Counted from the stretch's first letter, positions 1-10,653 are shown. The stretch is DNA of 21,353 bases from Pleurotus djamor (GCA_029747585.1 JAPEVF010000775.1:1-21353), one strand, 5' to 3'. Made by a program: numbers and translations. Notes: generated by a model not told the origin, from the sequence alone.

Positions 1-1961
1 AGGTGATAGCTATGTACTTGTTATAGGTGATGAGGATATTATATAGCGGCGGCAGCGGTGGTAGTGGTAGTATCAATAGATGTTGTAGTGTGGAGATGGT
101 GGGGTATGTATAGTTTGGGTATTGTGTAGCAACAGCGGTGGAGGTGGAAGCGGTAGAGGTGGGAGGAGCAGGCGACGGCGCCAACGACGAAAGTGGTGAA
201 AGCGCCAGCGACGAGGTGGATACCTTGTTCGCGGACAACAACAAAGACGACGCGGAGTGAGAAGGTGCTGGAGAGGGTGTAGGATAATGCATCGCCATCG
301 TCATATACGACTGCGTATACGGCGAATGCTGCATGTGCGCATACATCGACGCCGTCGTGGTGGTGGTGGTGGGCATTGTCGTCGTCGTCGTGGGTACTGT
401 TGTGGGGAACAAAGTGGTAGAGGGCGAAGGTGACGGAGAAGGTGCCGGCGAAGAGGGGATAGACGAAGGAGGTGAAGACGCCGAGACGGAGGGTGACGCG
501 GGTGGTGGTGAGGCGGGAGAGGAAGGTGAAGAGGGTGGGTAGACTGAAGACAGAGGACTCGCNGGGGAGTTGGACGTGCGAATCGGGTTCCTTTTTCTCA
601 TCCGTGGTCGAGGCAGAAGTCGTGGGGATAGTAGCGGCGATGGTCGGAGTCGTCAGAGGAGCGGAGGAGGAAGCAGAAGTCGTCGAAGGTGCTGAAGTGG
701 AAGTGGAGGAAGAAGAAAGAGAAGGCGGGTCGAAACAGCAAGTCCCCTTGTCCATATGGTACTTCAACCCATTCGGGTTCAAGTAGCTCTTCGTACACCC
801 GTCGACCGGACACTTGAACGCTTTTTCCCTCCCCCTCTTCGAGCTTCCCGAACTGGACGAGCGAGACAAGGAGGAGGATGGAGAGGAGGGTGGGTGTGAT
901 AGGGAATGCGCGAGATGCGAGGAGGAGGAACCCTTTGATTTGGATTTGAGGGAGGAAGACGAAGAGGAGGATTTGAGGGAGGAGACGGAGGAAGCAGGCG
1001 AAATGCCTCTTTCGCTCCGACTCTGGGCTTTCGCACCCGCCAACCTATCTTTCCGCATAATACACGGGACGTACGCAGGGAGAATATCATTCTCCACGTC
1101 GTGCGTACGGAATACATCCGTGTTGACGCTCTCGACTCCTCCCATAGCACCCAACCCCATATCTCCCTTCAAACCCACGCCCATGCCGAGTCCCATACCC
1201 ATGTACATGTTCGCCAACGCAAGCGGTACGTCCACATCCGGCAACACAGGCGCAGACGGACATACAGGCGATGAGAGCGCCGATGACGCGGTGGATGGGT
1301 ATGCCGAAGAGTCGCCTGACGAGGAAGACGAAGAGGGAGAGGAGGGGGAAGAGTACGCGTAGCCATATGGGTAGACGTTGGTGTTGGTTGGGGGGGTAGG
1401 TGTATGCATGGGGAGACGGCGGAGGGGGAGTCGAAGCGTGTGGGAGAACGTCGGCGTGGAAATCTGGGAAATCCATGGGGACGGGGAAGACGGCCGATTC
1501 CGCGTCGAAGCCACCCGTGCCATTGCTCGCGGTGTTGGTGAGGGAAGTGGGGTTGAATAACAACGACGAGGGGCGAAGAGAGAGCGGTTGTTGTGGGATG
1601 GGCGATTGGACGAACGGGAATGGGTTCCCGGTGCCATTGGTGGTGATGGTGGCGTTAATGTTGGCGTTGGCGTGTGGGAGAGGAGGAGGCGGCGGGGGTC
1701 GGTAGTTGGGGCAGTTGGGTGCGTGTTGCTGCTGGGGTGTTTGGTGCAGGAGGGACAGGGAGTACGTGGAAGCGCCGTGACAGCAGGATATGCCAGAAAA
1801 CTAGAGAGAGAGAAACGCGTCAGTCACACGGGGAGTGATGGAGGAGGGTGACAACGTACGAATGAACGCTCCAGCTGATGGATCCTGTCAATGTTCTGCG
1901 AGAACTGGCACGACTCGGCTTGGAGGGTCGACAGAAAGTCCGGCGACGACGTGAATTGCAT
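1..1961 (-). CDS. Sfp1-like C2HC zinc-finger regulator, 3' end beyond left edge, two frame breaks
   Basis: Model: exon 1 at 1961-1860 (34 residues, starting MQFTSSPDF), a 59-bp intron at 1859-1801 (GTACGT...CTCTAG, phase 0), then exon 2 from 1800 down to the left edge. The start has A at -3 (CAAAAATGC). About 633 residues are visible. Most are low-complexity Pro/Ser/Thr/Asn/Gln, with one finger at 812-738: C-x4-C-x12-H-x5-C, containing NGLKYH. That spacing and the NGLKYH core are typical of Sfp1-type fungal fingers. Sfp1 in yeast controls ribosomal-protein and growth genes, so a nuclear growth regulator is inferred. The natural frame is broken at a C7 run (1390-1396) and at N 563. Dropping one base at each gives a continuous frame with uniform composition, open to position 2 with no stop. 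Family placement is moderate, since only one finger is seen and no stop codon lies in the window. Confidence 0.72.
563..563. other. Undetermined base (N) acting as a one-base insertion
   Basis: This is the only N in the window. It follows CTCCCC on the coding (minus) strand. Read as a real base, it moves translation into a Val/Phe/His/Asp-rich frame that stops at position 39. If it is dropped, translation goes HVQLP-ASPLSSVYPP and stays Ser/Pro/Thr-rich to the left edge with no stop. I checked that frame codon by codon from 562 to 2. Confidence 0.8.
738..812 (-). other. C2HC zinc finger of the Sfp1-like protein
   Basis: The motif reads CPVDGC, twelve residues, H, five residues, C, so the ligands are Cys, Cys, His, Cys. 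It contains SYLNPNGLKYH, the fungal Sfp1-like signature. It follows a Ser/Lys-rich basic stretch (KSKSKG, then KRGREK) that could serve as a nuclear localisation signal. No second finger is seen downstream before the window edge, although Sfp1-type proteins usually carry more than one. Confidence 0.75.
1390..1396 (-). other. C7 homopolymer with one-base frame break
   Basis: On the coding strand the run is TAC followed by seven C. Upstream the natural frame reads HAYTYPP. Downstream the natural frame reads TNTNVYPYGYAYSS. With six C the two join as HAYTYPPTNTNVYPYG. With seven C the upstream frame enters a Leu/Phe/Arg/Cys-rich sequence unlike its surroundings. The rest of exon 2 shows no splice pair that would make the same correction. 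Confidence 0.75.
1801..1859 (-). other. Intron 1 of the Sfp1-like gene
   Basis: 59 bp, donor GTACGT, acceptor TCTCTAG after a CT-rich tract, with a GTGACTGAC branch-like motif. It joins codons TTC and TTT in phase 0 and removes in-frame stops. Confidence 0.75.
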
Positions 1962-2022
1962 TTTTGAAGGCGTTGGTATTCTGTAGCGACGGGGGAGCAG
2001 AGCGTAAGCGTGAGTGAGCGCG

Positions 2023-2059
2023 TTGGAAGGGAGCGGGAGTTGGGGGAGGGGCAGAAAAG
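2023..2059 (-). promoter_or_regulatory. CT-rich leader upstream of the Sfp1-like gene
   Basis: On the coding strand this is a C/T-rich block (CCCCTCCCCCAACTCCCGC and following) about 60-100 bp before the ATG at 1961. Pyrimidine blocks just upstream of start sites are common in fungal promoters. No TATA box was identified. A CCAAT pentamer lies further out at about 2119 on the plus strand. Confidence 0.3.
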
Positions 2060-3980
2060 TTCGGGTGAGTCTACGTGTGAGCGACCAAGGTAAATATGGG
2101 CTCACAATGGTTCAAATTATCCAATAGGCAAATAGGTTGGGGAACACGAGGCCTAAGCTTCTCTATTCTTCTCCGTGTGTAATGCTTCTATAATACTTTC
2201 GTCTTCCCAGAGGTTGATGCGGATCAGCTTCGTCTTAGCTAGCTTCACCTATACGAAACGGATTTGAGGAACGGGGGTAAAACACACGCTTCCCCCTCCC
2301 ATCCCTCCCCTTTCAAATAAATCCTCGAATCCAGGTTGACCAGTGTCCAGGTTCGAGGACCCTAGTCCGGCGTGGGCCCTAGGGATTTCCCAAAATCGCC
2401 TGGTCTAATTACCTTACCCCTTAAACAAGTACGAATGCGAACCACCCCGTGTTTAAATTTTCATGACTTTACCGTAACGCGTAACATCAAACGAAGAGAC
2501 CCTTATACCCTTGCCGTCATCGCCCATCCCTGGTCGTTGGGTGGAAATTTTACATACGAGATTTGGGATCTGTGGGATCGAGGGAGGGAGGGAGGAACGT
2601 GTAAACGTGGGGGGGATTTGATGTGCCTTGCTGATCTCTCACCACCTCGAAGATAGATACCAACAGAACCGACCATCGCATACCGCATATCAGAAACCAC
2701 AACCCACAATTCCATATCATCATATCGTCCTCGTACGCCCACGACCACGTATCTTCACGCGTAGACTCTATAGAGACACGGGTAATCCACTTTCCCTCCT
2801 TCCACCACTAGCTCCTTGACGACGACCTATCCGACTTACGATCCTCATGCCCGCGTCCATGCGCCTTCCACTTCCCACCTCCCACCTCCCACTCTCACTC
2901 TCACCGCTTCAGGTAGGTAATCGTGCATATGCACCCTCGTTCTCCGAATACTCATGGGGATCACCAGTACTAGTGAAGCTTCCGCTTCCCTTCCATCTCC
3001 TTGCTTACTTGGTAGTTGAACACCCTCTGTATGTAGAGTATGTATGTAGAGTAGAACGTCTGCCGAACACAGCGTGTTTGGTGTTGAATATTCCTTACCT
3101 ATTACTCCAGCTCCCCTCGGACGACGCTCACGGTGATCCCAAACACGCCAAACACGTTGAACGTCGACAATGACTTTACATCTTTCTTTACGCGTATATA
3201 CCGCGGTCCGTCGCGCACATAAGGTTACTTTACGACATACCGCCTCCTACCGCCGTAACCGCGTGTTCTCTCCACAACCATCCCTCCATTTCTTAATCAT
3301 CACTTTGATTACATACATAGTAACATACCTCCGTTCCCGCATCCCAATTGCAACTTCCCGCCAATACCATCCAACGTTCAACGTGTTCGAAGACTGCCTC
3401 ATAGCCTCGTTGCATCCACCCGTCGCCTCCGTCTCACAACCCCCGACCCGACACTACTCTACAAAACACCACCGCCACCGCTGACGATACTTCCGGCCAA
3501 GACCACTTACTTACATACTAAAGACCTCCGAACCACGAACCTCGAAAACGTGCATTCCGGCGAATACACTATATGTACACAAACACCATCCTCACCACAC
3601 CCGACTCCACTTACTTAAGACCCATGTAAAGAGCAAAAAGTTGGTAAAACGTGCCCCGAGCAGCCGATTGACCGATTGACCGAACGAATTCTCCTTCCGT
3701 CGAATTGAAGATTGAAGCTTGAAGATTGGTCTTTCGCTTCCGTCACCACCGATTCAGAGCCCGACCATCCACATAACCGACCACCATCTACCATCGACAA
3801 ACCGACAAACCGACCATCCTGTGCATGCACCATCGTACCACAGCCCACCCGTTTCACATATCACATAATGATACACCGCCAGCTCACCACACCACACAGC
3901 AACCTCCGCGTTCCTCATTCCCAAGTAATTACTTAGTACTAGTAGGGATCGTTAGCGTAAGGAGGCGGCTTTACGTTACG

Positions 3981-4067
3981 CTTTACCCAAAACGACCGAC
4001 CTTTACCCAAAACAACCCCCTCCCTCCCTCCCTACACTTCAACAAAGCCACCGACTTTACCCAAAAC
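3981..4067 (+). repeat. Three copies of a 13-bp direct repeat
   Basis: CTTTACCCAAAAC occurs at 3981-3993, 4001-4013 and 4055-4067. The first two are 20 bp apart and the third is offset by 54 bp. A (TCCC) stretch near 4020-4033 lies between copies two and three. The function is unknown. Confidence 0.85.
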
Positions 4068-4746
4068 GCCAAAACAACCGAGGACACGAAGAAAGGGAAA
4101 ACTTTCGATGAGATGTTTCCATTTTACCTGCCACCGCCCGACGCGTGTCACCATCCCCCATCCCGAAAAGTGAAAAGCAGCGAAGAAGGAAAAGGTTGCG
4201 GCGGCGGCGTCAAATCCTCAAATCCTCGAACTTACTTACTTACGTAAGACCTTTAGTGCCAACGCCAACGCGAATTATTATCTCTGCGAACTAGGTTGGG
4301 CAAGGCGAACAGTTGGCGAAATTATTGGAAGATGTGTGACGAGGAAGTGGAGGTGGTGGCGGTGGATGGAGAGGACGAGGTTGGCGTTGATGCCAGATGG
4401 TAGGGATTACGTAAGAGGATTCAGGCCAATTCGATTATGTAATATGTGGAATAGGGAGAGAGGAGGTCGATGGTCGATGGCCAGGTACAGGTACAACAGT
4501 CTTGAAAGTGGTGGGTACAAAGTGTAGTGTAGTGTGGGGTATATCTGATAATCGAAATCCACGTATGATGTGATGATATCATGCTCATGTTCACTTGGTC
4601 CCGTCAAGCACATCCGCGTTTCAACCCAGTTTCATCATTGTCAACATGTACAGTTTTCAACGTCTCGGCGTCAACCGTCCAACGTTGACGTTGAGACGCT
4701 GCGATCAAGGCACAAACAACCCGTTTACGATTTTATACTTCCACCC

Positions 4747-4767
4747 CACACACACACACACACACAC
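4747..4767 (+). repeat. CA dinucleotide microsatellite
   Basis: An uninterrupted run of ten CA units plus one C, in gene-free sequence. Confidence 0.95.
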
Positions 4768-5112
4768 TCGAAATCTGCACTTTGCACTTTGTACGTTGTT
4801 TGATTATAAACTGAAACGCTATGTCATCGAGGAAGTCCTTGAGGAGGGTTCCTGGAGGTCACTTGAGTTGGAGGGGGGAGGAGGGGGGGGGGACCTGATC
4901 GACACGGAGATCAACGCATCACTTCACTCGACTCATCACCATCAAACCATCAACGCATCAATGCATCAATGCACTCGATCAAGTGGACTTTGTGGATATT
5001 CATTTATTCATTATCATAGGCACGATTATCATAGGTGCCAATGCCATTATACGTGTAGAGAGTTGGTAGAGAGACAGTATTAAGTGGACATCAACGCATC
5101 AACGCATCAATC

Positions 5113-5139
5113 GTAGTGATAGTAGTGATAGTAGTGATA
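5113..5139 (+). repeat. Three perfect 9-bp tandem units
   Basis: GTAGTGATA is repeated exactly three times head to tail. GCATCAA motifs lie just before it (about 5093-5110), and similar motifs occur at about 4915-4975. Confidence 0.95.
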
Positions 5140-5382
5140 ATCAACGACATCAATACCCTAATGCATGCATGCATCAATATTCAATATTCAATCATGGTCA
5201 GTATAAGTAGAGTATATGAGATATCACCGTACGTTACATCAAAGGATGCTCGCCACAATGACAGTGACATGGACACCCCACCTCATCTCCAGCCATCATC
5301 GACATCATGCACTCGACCATGAGCATGAGCATCATTCGCATGATACTCCTCTCCTCCCCGTCTTCCCTCTCCCTCCCACTCC

Positions 5383-5435
5383 TCCCCAATCCCATCCCAC
5401 CCATCTGCATCATCCCCAATCCCATCCCACCCATC
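5383..5435. repeat. 23-bp perfect direct repeat beside the 3' end of the Rossmann-fold gene
   Basis: The segments 5383-5405 and 5413-5435 are identical, pyrimidine-rich, and begin TCCCCAATCCC. The right copy ends 15 bp before the stop codon (5453-5451) of the minus-strand gene, so both copies probably fall in its 3' untranslated region. Confidence 0.9.
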
Positions 5436-5450
5436 ATCCCCAAATGAAAC

Positions 5451-7291
5451 TTACACCTCCCCACCAACCAACTCCAACCTCCCCCTCTCCGGGCACACCC
5501 CAAAAACACCCCAAAACTCCCTCGAATCCAAACACCTCCCCAACAACTCTACATCCCTCGGAAGTGCTCTCACGGGAGGAAGGGAAGGGTTTGAGGAGGA
5601 TTCGGAGAGGAGGGAGAATACCCATTGGATTCTGTTGGGCGGTGTGGGTTGGGTATTTGATGAAGGGGAGGAGGTGGTAGGGTGAGGAGAGGAAGACGAG
5701 GTAGAGGTGGTGGATGGAGCTCCCCAAGCAGCGATAAGATCCCACCAATCGTATACCCTCCCATCGGTGATTAACCACCTCTCCCCACCCGCTCTCCATT
5801 CGCCCCGCGAACTAGTCGAACTTGAACTTGATGATGATGATGATGTGGTGGTGGTGGTAGTAGTAGTAGAAGAGGTTGAGGGTGAGGAAGGTGTATATTT
5901 GTCATGTACGGCGAGTATCGCACGCGCAAGGTCGGATCCGTGGATCATATGTATACTTCCCTGTTTATCCAAATCGTAGCGTTGTAAGTGATTCTTGTTG
6001 TGCGCGTAGCGGAAGAGAAAGAAAGAATGACACGAATACGATGTAAGGATGTAAAGGAAAGGAGAGGAGAGGAGGGAACGGAAGGGAATGGAATGGAAAC
6101 AGAGATGGCGAAGAGAGAGGGAAACACACCTTATTCCTCAAAACCTCCTTGGACGGGGCGATCCTCTCGACCCAATGTCTAGGATCGCGTGTCCCGCCCC
6201 ATAGACCCGAGAGGTTCAACACCGTCGTTCGTATGCGTATTCGTATTCGTGTTTGTGTTTCTGTGTTTTTCGCATCTTGCGTGTTCGCGCCGTGTGATGT
6301 GAAGAAGGTATCATCCAGCGCAAGCAACTCCTCCTCGGACGCCGCTCGATCCGTACGCGTATACGGGGAATGTCTTTCGTACCAAGCGTGTGTGACGTGC
6401 TTCTCTGCGACGATGTGGTTCTTTGACACGCCCTGAGGTAAGATGGAAAATGAATGGGATGTCAGTTTGTGCTTTGTGTTTTGGGGGTGGGTGGGGAGGT
6501 GGATATGGTCCGAGAGGTTGGGATGATCGGTGGGGGTTGGAGTGGTCCGAGGAGGAGAACAGAAGGGAAAGAGGGTGGAGGGAGGAGGGAGGAGAAAGGG
6601 AGAGAAGGGAAGAGGGAAGAGACGGACTTACGTTCCAGATACTCGTCGTCCCGAGTTGTATGAAATTCACCTCTTCCTCTCCTCCGACAACCCCATCCCC
6701 TTCACCTCCATCCCTCGAACGACGCCCAACATACATCCGAACCAGCCTCCCGACCGCCCCAGGCTTCGTAATCGGAAAGGTGATGAGTACAGTCTGGGCT
6801 TTGGGAAGACGGTGGAAGCCTTCGGGATCTGCGTCAACCTCCCCAGCGACATTCACTTCTCTGTCAACTTGTGCATCTGTATCCGCGTCGTGGGCGTGAG
6901 TCTTCGTATTGAGAGTTGACGTTGATGCGTCTTCGGTCCTTGGATCCCGAGGTCCAACACCATTTTTATCAGCGATCCTATTTCCATCACGATCGTCCTC
7001 AACCCCACCACTTCTATCACGATCAGCAACCACCCCCAACCCCAAATCCAAAGTCTGATCAAACTCAAACTTGATCGTCCCCGATCGTCCTGTCCTCGAG
7101 GTAACAGCGTACCGCACGCCTCGAGCTTCGCAGAGTGGGATGAGGAATGTAGATGTCCAGCCGCCGCCGAGGATGAGGATGTCGACTTGATTTGGATTTG
7201 GATTTGGATTTGGATTTGAGTGGGGGAGAGGAGAAGATGGGTCGTTGGATGTATTGGATGTGTTGGTGGTATTGGTGGTATTGGTGGACAT
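5451..7291 (-). CDS. NAD(P)-binding Rossmann-fold (YeeZ-like, SDR-superfamily) protein
   Basis: Three phase-0 exons: 7291-6632 (residues 1-220), 6432-6130 (221-321) and 5960-5451 (322-490, stop TAA). Introns of 199 and 169 bp are pyrimidine-rich on the coding strand (GTAAGT...CTCAG, GTGTGT...AACAG). A first beta strand and nucleotide loop, VDILILGGGWTSTFL (36-50), starts the fold. Next come QTVLITFPITKPGAVGRL, FIQLGTTSIW, WYERHSPY and LSGLWGGTRDPRHWVERIAP, then IHMIHGSDLARAIL and RWLITDGRVYDWWDLI. This order resembles YeeZ-type extended SDR proteins, where the HxxD block follows the GR/GGxR segment. No classical YxxxK pair is obvious, so catalytic activity and substrate are unknown; a cytosolic oxidoreductase-like role is inferred. 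An Asp/Arg-rich insertion (83-158) and a Ser/Thr tract (about 344-370) enlarge it. Translation could start upstream in frame at 7495, but 7291 places the fold nearest the N terminus. Confidence 0.82.
5961..6129 (-). other. Intron 2 of the Rossmann-fold gene
   Basis: 169 bp, donor GTGTGT after EVLRNK, acceptor AAACAG before GSIHMIHG, phase 0. It is pyrimidine-rich with repeated TCCAT/CCTTCC motifs. Splicing joins the APSKEVLRNK segment to IHMIHGSDLA as the family requires. Confidence 0.85.
6433..6631 (-). other. Intron 1 of the Rossmann-fold gene
   Basis: 199 bp, donor GTAAGT directly after SIWN, acceptor ACCTCAG before GVSKNH, phase 0. It is strongly CT-rich on the coding strand. It removes an in-frame read-through of Ser/Leu/Pro composition. 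Confidence 0.85.
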
Positions 7292-7926
7292 GGGTTGTAC
7301 GTAGTAGGTGAGGGTCGTGTACCGTGCGTCGTGTGAGGGAGTTATAGCAATACACAATCGGCTCAGAGTCAAAGTGTGATGCTTCCAAAGTCCCAAGTCA
7401 TAGGTTCGTGGTTGTGTGAGCGCTACGCCCAAGTCTTCCCCGACCCGAGATTGGAAGCTTGCAAGCGTCAAGTGGTCAGGCGACCAAGTCCTCATCTATT
7501 CAACCAAACTTCATCCTCTCCTACTTAGGTCTCTTGGTTTCGGGCTTTCGGTCAGGCTCAAAGCCCACGCCGAAAGTTAAACGTTATGTGTGTAGGGTGG
7601 ACACTGGAGTGGAGGCCGTAAGTCAATCGTTCTCGTAACGTCTCGTAAACCACACCCCACATATAGAGAAGTTGTAGAGTGTAGAGTGTGAACGTTGGTG
7701 TAGGTAGAACGCTGATATCGACACCCCATCATAAGTTTACAAAGGAACTCCTCGATGGGTCGATGAGAATTCGGGATGATAGATTCCGGGTTCCGTCAGT
7801 CGAAATCGACCAGTGACCAGTGACCATCTGACCATCTGACCACCCAATGATCATCCTGGTATCATTATGGGTACGTTGTGTTCACGCTATGGGCGGGAAA
7901 ACGGACCAACAGGATGGAGGACGGAG

Positions 7927-7947
7927 GATGATCGATGATCGATGATC
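7927..7947 (+). repeat. Three tandem GATGATC units
   Basis: The 7-bp unit GATGATC repeats three times, followed by a partial unit. It sits upstream of the Rossmann-fold gene, in gene-free sequence. Confidence 0.9.
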
Positions 7948-8644
7948 GATGAGGGAGAGGATGAGAGGATGAGAGATAGACAGGATGAGCGTTGAACGGC
8001 TCGGAGTCGGGACGGAATGAAAGAAAAAACCAAAGAAAAGAAAAGAAAAAGAAAACGGAGGAAAGAGAAAATATCACGACAAAGGGGTGTCTTATCCTTA
8101 GGAGCGTCTTAGGAGTCAAGCCACTCTTCACTGACGGACGCAACGCAACAAAAACAGTTGAACCCTTCGATCTCCTGGAGCTTATTAGTATACTCGTGGA
8201 ACGTTGAACGTTGAACTTGAGCCATCTGGCTCATCTGTCCCATACTCATATTCGGGTGTATCGCCCACGTATGGACCCAGTAAGTAACGTTAACCCTCAA
8301 CGTCAACCTCGATTCTTTCAAGATTTCACATAACATACTAAGTAGATAAATCGGTCAGGTGTTTGTACCGTCAACGAACGAACGGGCCCATCATCTCACC
8401 GTGACTTAGGCTTAGTACTGATCGAATGGTCGACGCCGCCCATGTACGATCGGGGTATGGAGAATGGAATATGGAGTATGGAGGTAAGTACCCCACAAAC
8501 GACTAGGACAAGGAATGATAAAGGACAAGGAATTAGACGATCTGGGTATGTACTACTCTATGTAGAGTACTATGTGGCTGCTTTATCCGGAAGGATGGAT
8601 TCAACGGACTCGGGTGAATTGATGACTAGGTGCATGGAGGGCTC

Positions 8645-8662
8645 TTGTTCTTGTTCTTGTTC
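8645..8662 (+). repeat. Three tandem TTGTTC units
   Basis: A perfect 6-bp unit in three copies, in gene-free sequence. Confidence 0.9.
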
Positions 8663-10493
8663 TGTCTACATACGTATACGACCAACGCTCTGAATTAATA
8701 ATGGATGAATGAACACGGTTCAATCTGCAATTTGTGTTCATCAAACATGGCTTTATCCGTTCATACCATTATACTTACTCCAAGTACTCTAGACTCTAGA
8801 TATACTTGAAGTTGGAACGCTGATGGAACCGCATTTGGGTGTACGTTTGTCGGAGACTACTCAGTCCACAGACGTACTAGAGTAAAGGAACATATCACAA
8901 TAAGGAACGTCGACTTCGACGTCGACGCCGCTGCTAGCCTCAACTTAGGTCTTATATTCGTTCTTGTCTTTCCGATTTCGTGACTTACGAGTTACATGTG
9001 TCCATGTGGCTGAAGTGAGGCTGAAGTGAGGCTCGACCGTTTAGGCCGATGATAATGATTGCCCCTTGAATGATCCCTTTCGTCCTCCTATCCGCTCAGG
9101 AACGATCAATCAATCCGACGACAGACACACCAAGTGATGGAAGTGAGGCGTACTTGATACCTTCGTCATGATGGACAAGTTCAGCCACCGTCACCGCTCG
9201 CACTCAACGCAGCTTGCCAGCTGATCATGCTCCATCTATATCTGGTGTATCATGACATTCATTCGTTACTCAATGCATCAATAATGCATCATCGCCGGTG
9301 TTATCACTGAAGTGCTAGAGGACGTGAACGTGAATATTGAATATCGAATCAATGGCAATTTGCGAGGACAGTGACTTGAGAAATCTTTCCGCGATATCAT
9401 GGTGAAGCGCTGAGTATTGATCAAGTGGACATCAGAGCACGAGCCCATGTCCATGTCCGCCACAGTACGAGTAAGTTACTGACCCTCTAATGATACGAGT
9501 TGCGCAGGTCAGTTGATTTTTCATTGTCCAACGACCTATTCAATGAGTAAGGCCGATGTTTGCGACGACGTAGATCAAACGAGTGGTTTCTTTCTTGGAG
9601 TTGGAGCCTCCGTCTTCTCAGGAATTCTCAATCTCGTATCGTCAGGCCGTCAGGCCGTCATACGTAGAGTAGAGTATGGACCAAGGCACCAAACTTGGAC
9701 GACGACATCGTATACATCTCCCAGTCAATTATCTCCCAGCCCGAGACGTTTACCTGGCATGCATCATCCATCCCTCGACTGCCACGGCCGAACGAACTTA
9801 CCAAGGTCCAAGGTCCAACAGATCTCATCCCCGAATCCCCCTTTCGACCCTTTCCGACCCTTTATTATCCCCCTTTCCCTTCCCTTTCCCTTCGCCTTCC
9901 TTTTTCGTTCAGGATTTCAAGGTTCGAGGTGTTCATGTGGTTGGTGGTCTTTTGATACCGCGGCTTCTACATAGAACCTGGGGTTGGTGTTCCTGATTCT
10001 CGTCCTTGGCCTGGATGGATGTTATCAATGGTATGGAGATGTATGGATGTGGTCAGATGTGGTCTAGTCTGGTCGTATAGAGTACGTACTGCCATACTGG
10101 TGCTGGTAACTTCGAGGTACGCACTACGCATTCATCACAACAGGTTCGTTAGCATTGCCACATATCATTATGGTTTAGAACCATCAGCGCGTCACCATCA
10201 CGGTTCACTGCGTTGCCAGATTGTTCGTTAGCGTGGATGTGTAAGTAAGCTTACTAGTGGCGAGCCGACAAATTACGAGGTGGGTTGGTTGGGAGAGGGG
10301 AGGGTAATTTGCTTCCATGGCAAATAGTCGAATTGTTTGCATGGGCGCACTCTAATGGGCCCGTATTTCGTAGTCTGTAAAGTATTGGTCAAGTACGTAG
10401 AAGTAACGAATCCTCTGAGGATCCTTCAAGGTAAATTTTAGAACGATACCGCGTGGTTTGACATCAAACATCAACGTTCAACCGTCGAACAAA

Positions 10494-10653
10494 ATGGAAC
10501 GGACTGAGGGGGTCGAGGATCGAGGGCCGAGGGATGGAAGGCGAATCGTGGAATCGCGGAAGCTCGAAGATAGAAAGATGAAGATGGAAGACAGAAAACG
10601 AAAACCGAAAAATGGAAAAATGGAAGGATGGAAAACGGAAAATCGAAAGCGGC
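10494..10653 (+). repeat. Purine-rich degenerate repeat tract
   Basis: About 160 bp dominated by A and G on the plus strand, made of degenerate GGAAGAT/GGAAAA/GGATGGAA motifs. Open frames through it are Lys/Glu/Arg-rich on the plus strand and Phe/Ser/His-rich on the minus strand. That is an effect of composition, not evidence of coding. Confidence 0.75.

Larger units (their letters stand above)
1962..5450. other. Gene-free interval of about 3.5 kb
   Basis: Open frames here are short (under about 165 codons), have irregular composition and match no family I recognise. No tRNA B box or other RNA gene was found. The left part must hold the promoter of the minus-strand zinc-finger gene. The far right holds the 3' flank of the Rossmann-fold gene. 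Between them are many short direct repeats: a 13-bp motif in three copies near 3981-4067, a CA microsatellite, GATAGTAGT units, scattered GCATCAA motifs, and ACTTACTTA motifs followed by AAGACC near 3504, 3609 and 4230. An 8-bp inverted repeat (TCCTCGAA / TTCGAGGA, 2322-2359) flanks a 22-bp loop. Confidence 0.6.

Noticed and set aside
7865..8143. Minus-strand frame with a long hydrophobic stretch that looks like a membrane helix
   Set aside because: The hydrophobic part is the reverse reading of an A/G-rich tract (about 8015-8075). Nothing else supports a gene.
8109..8336. Minus-strand frame of 75 codons with fairly protein-like composition
   Set aside because: Isolated, no family resemblance, no matching exons on either side. 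Too little to call.
9513..9974. Plus-strand frame of 153 codons
   Set aside because: Irregular composition, crosses a CCCTTTCC-type tract, no domain.
10428..10455. Resemblance to U6 snRNA (GAACGATAC)
   Set aside because: Only nine bases agree. The adjoining U6 hallmarks are absent.
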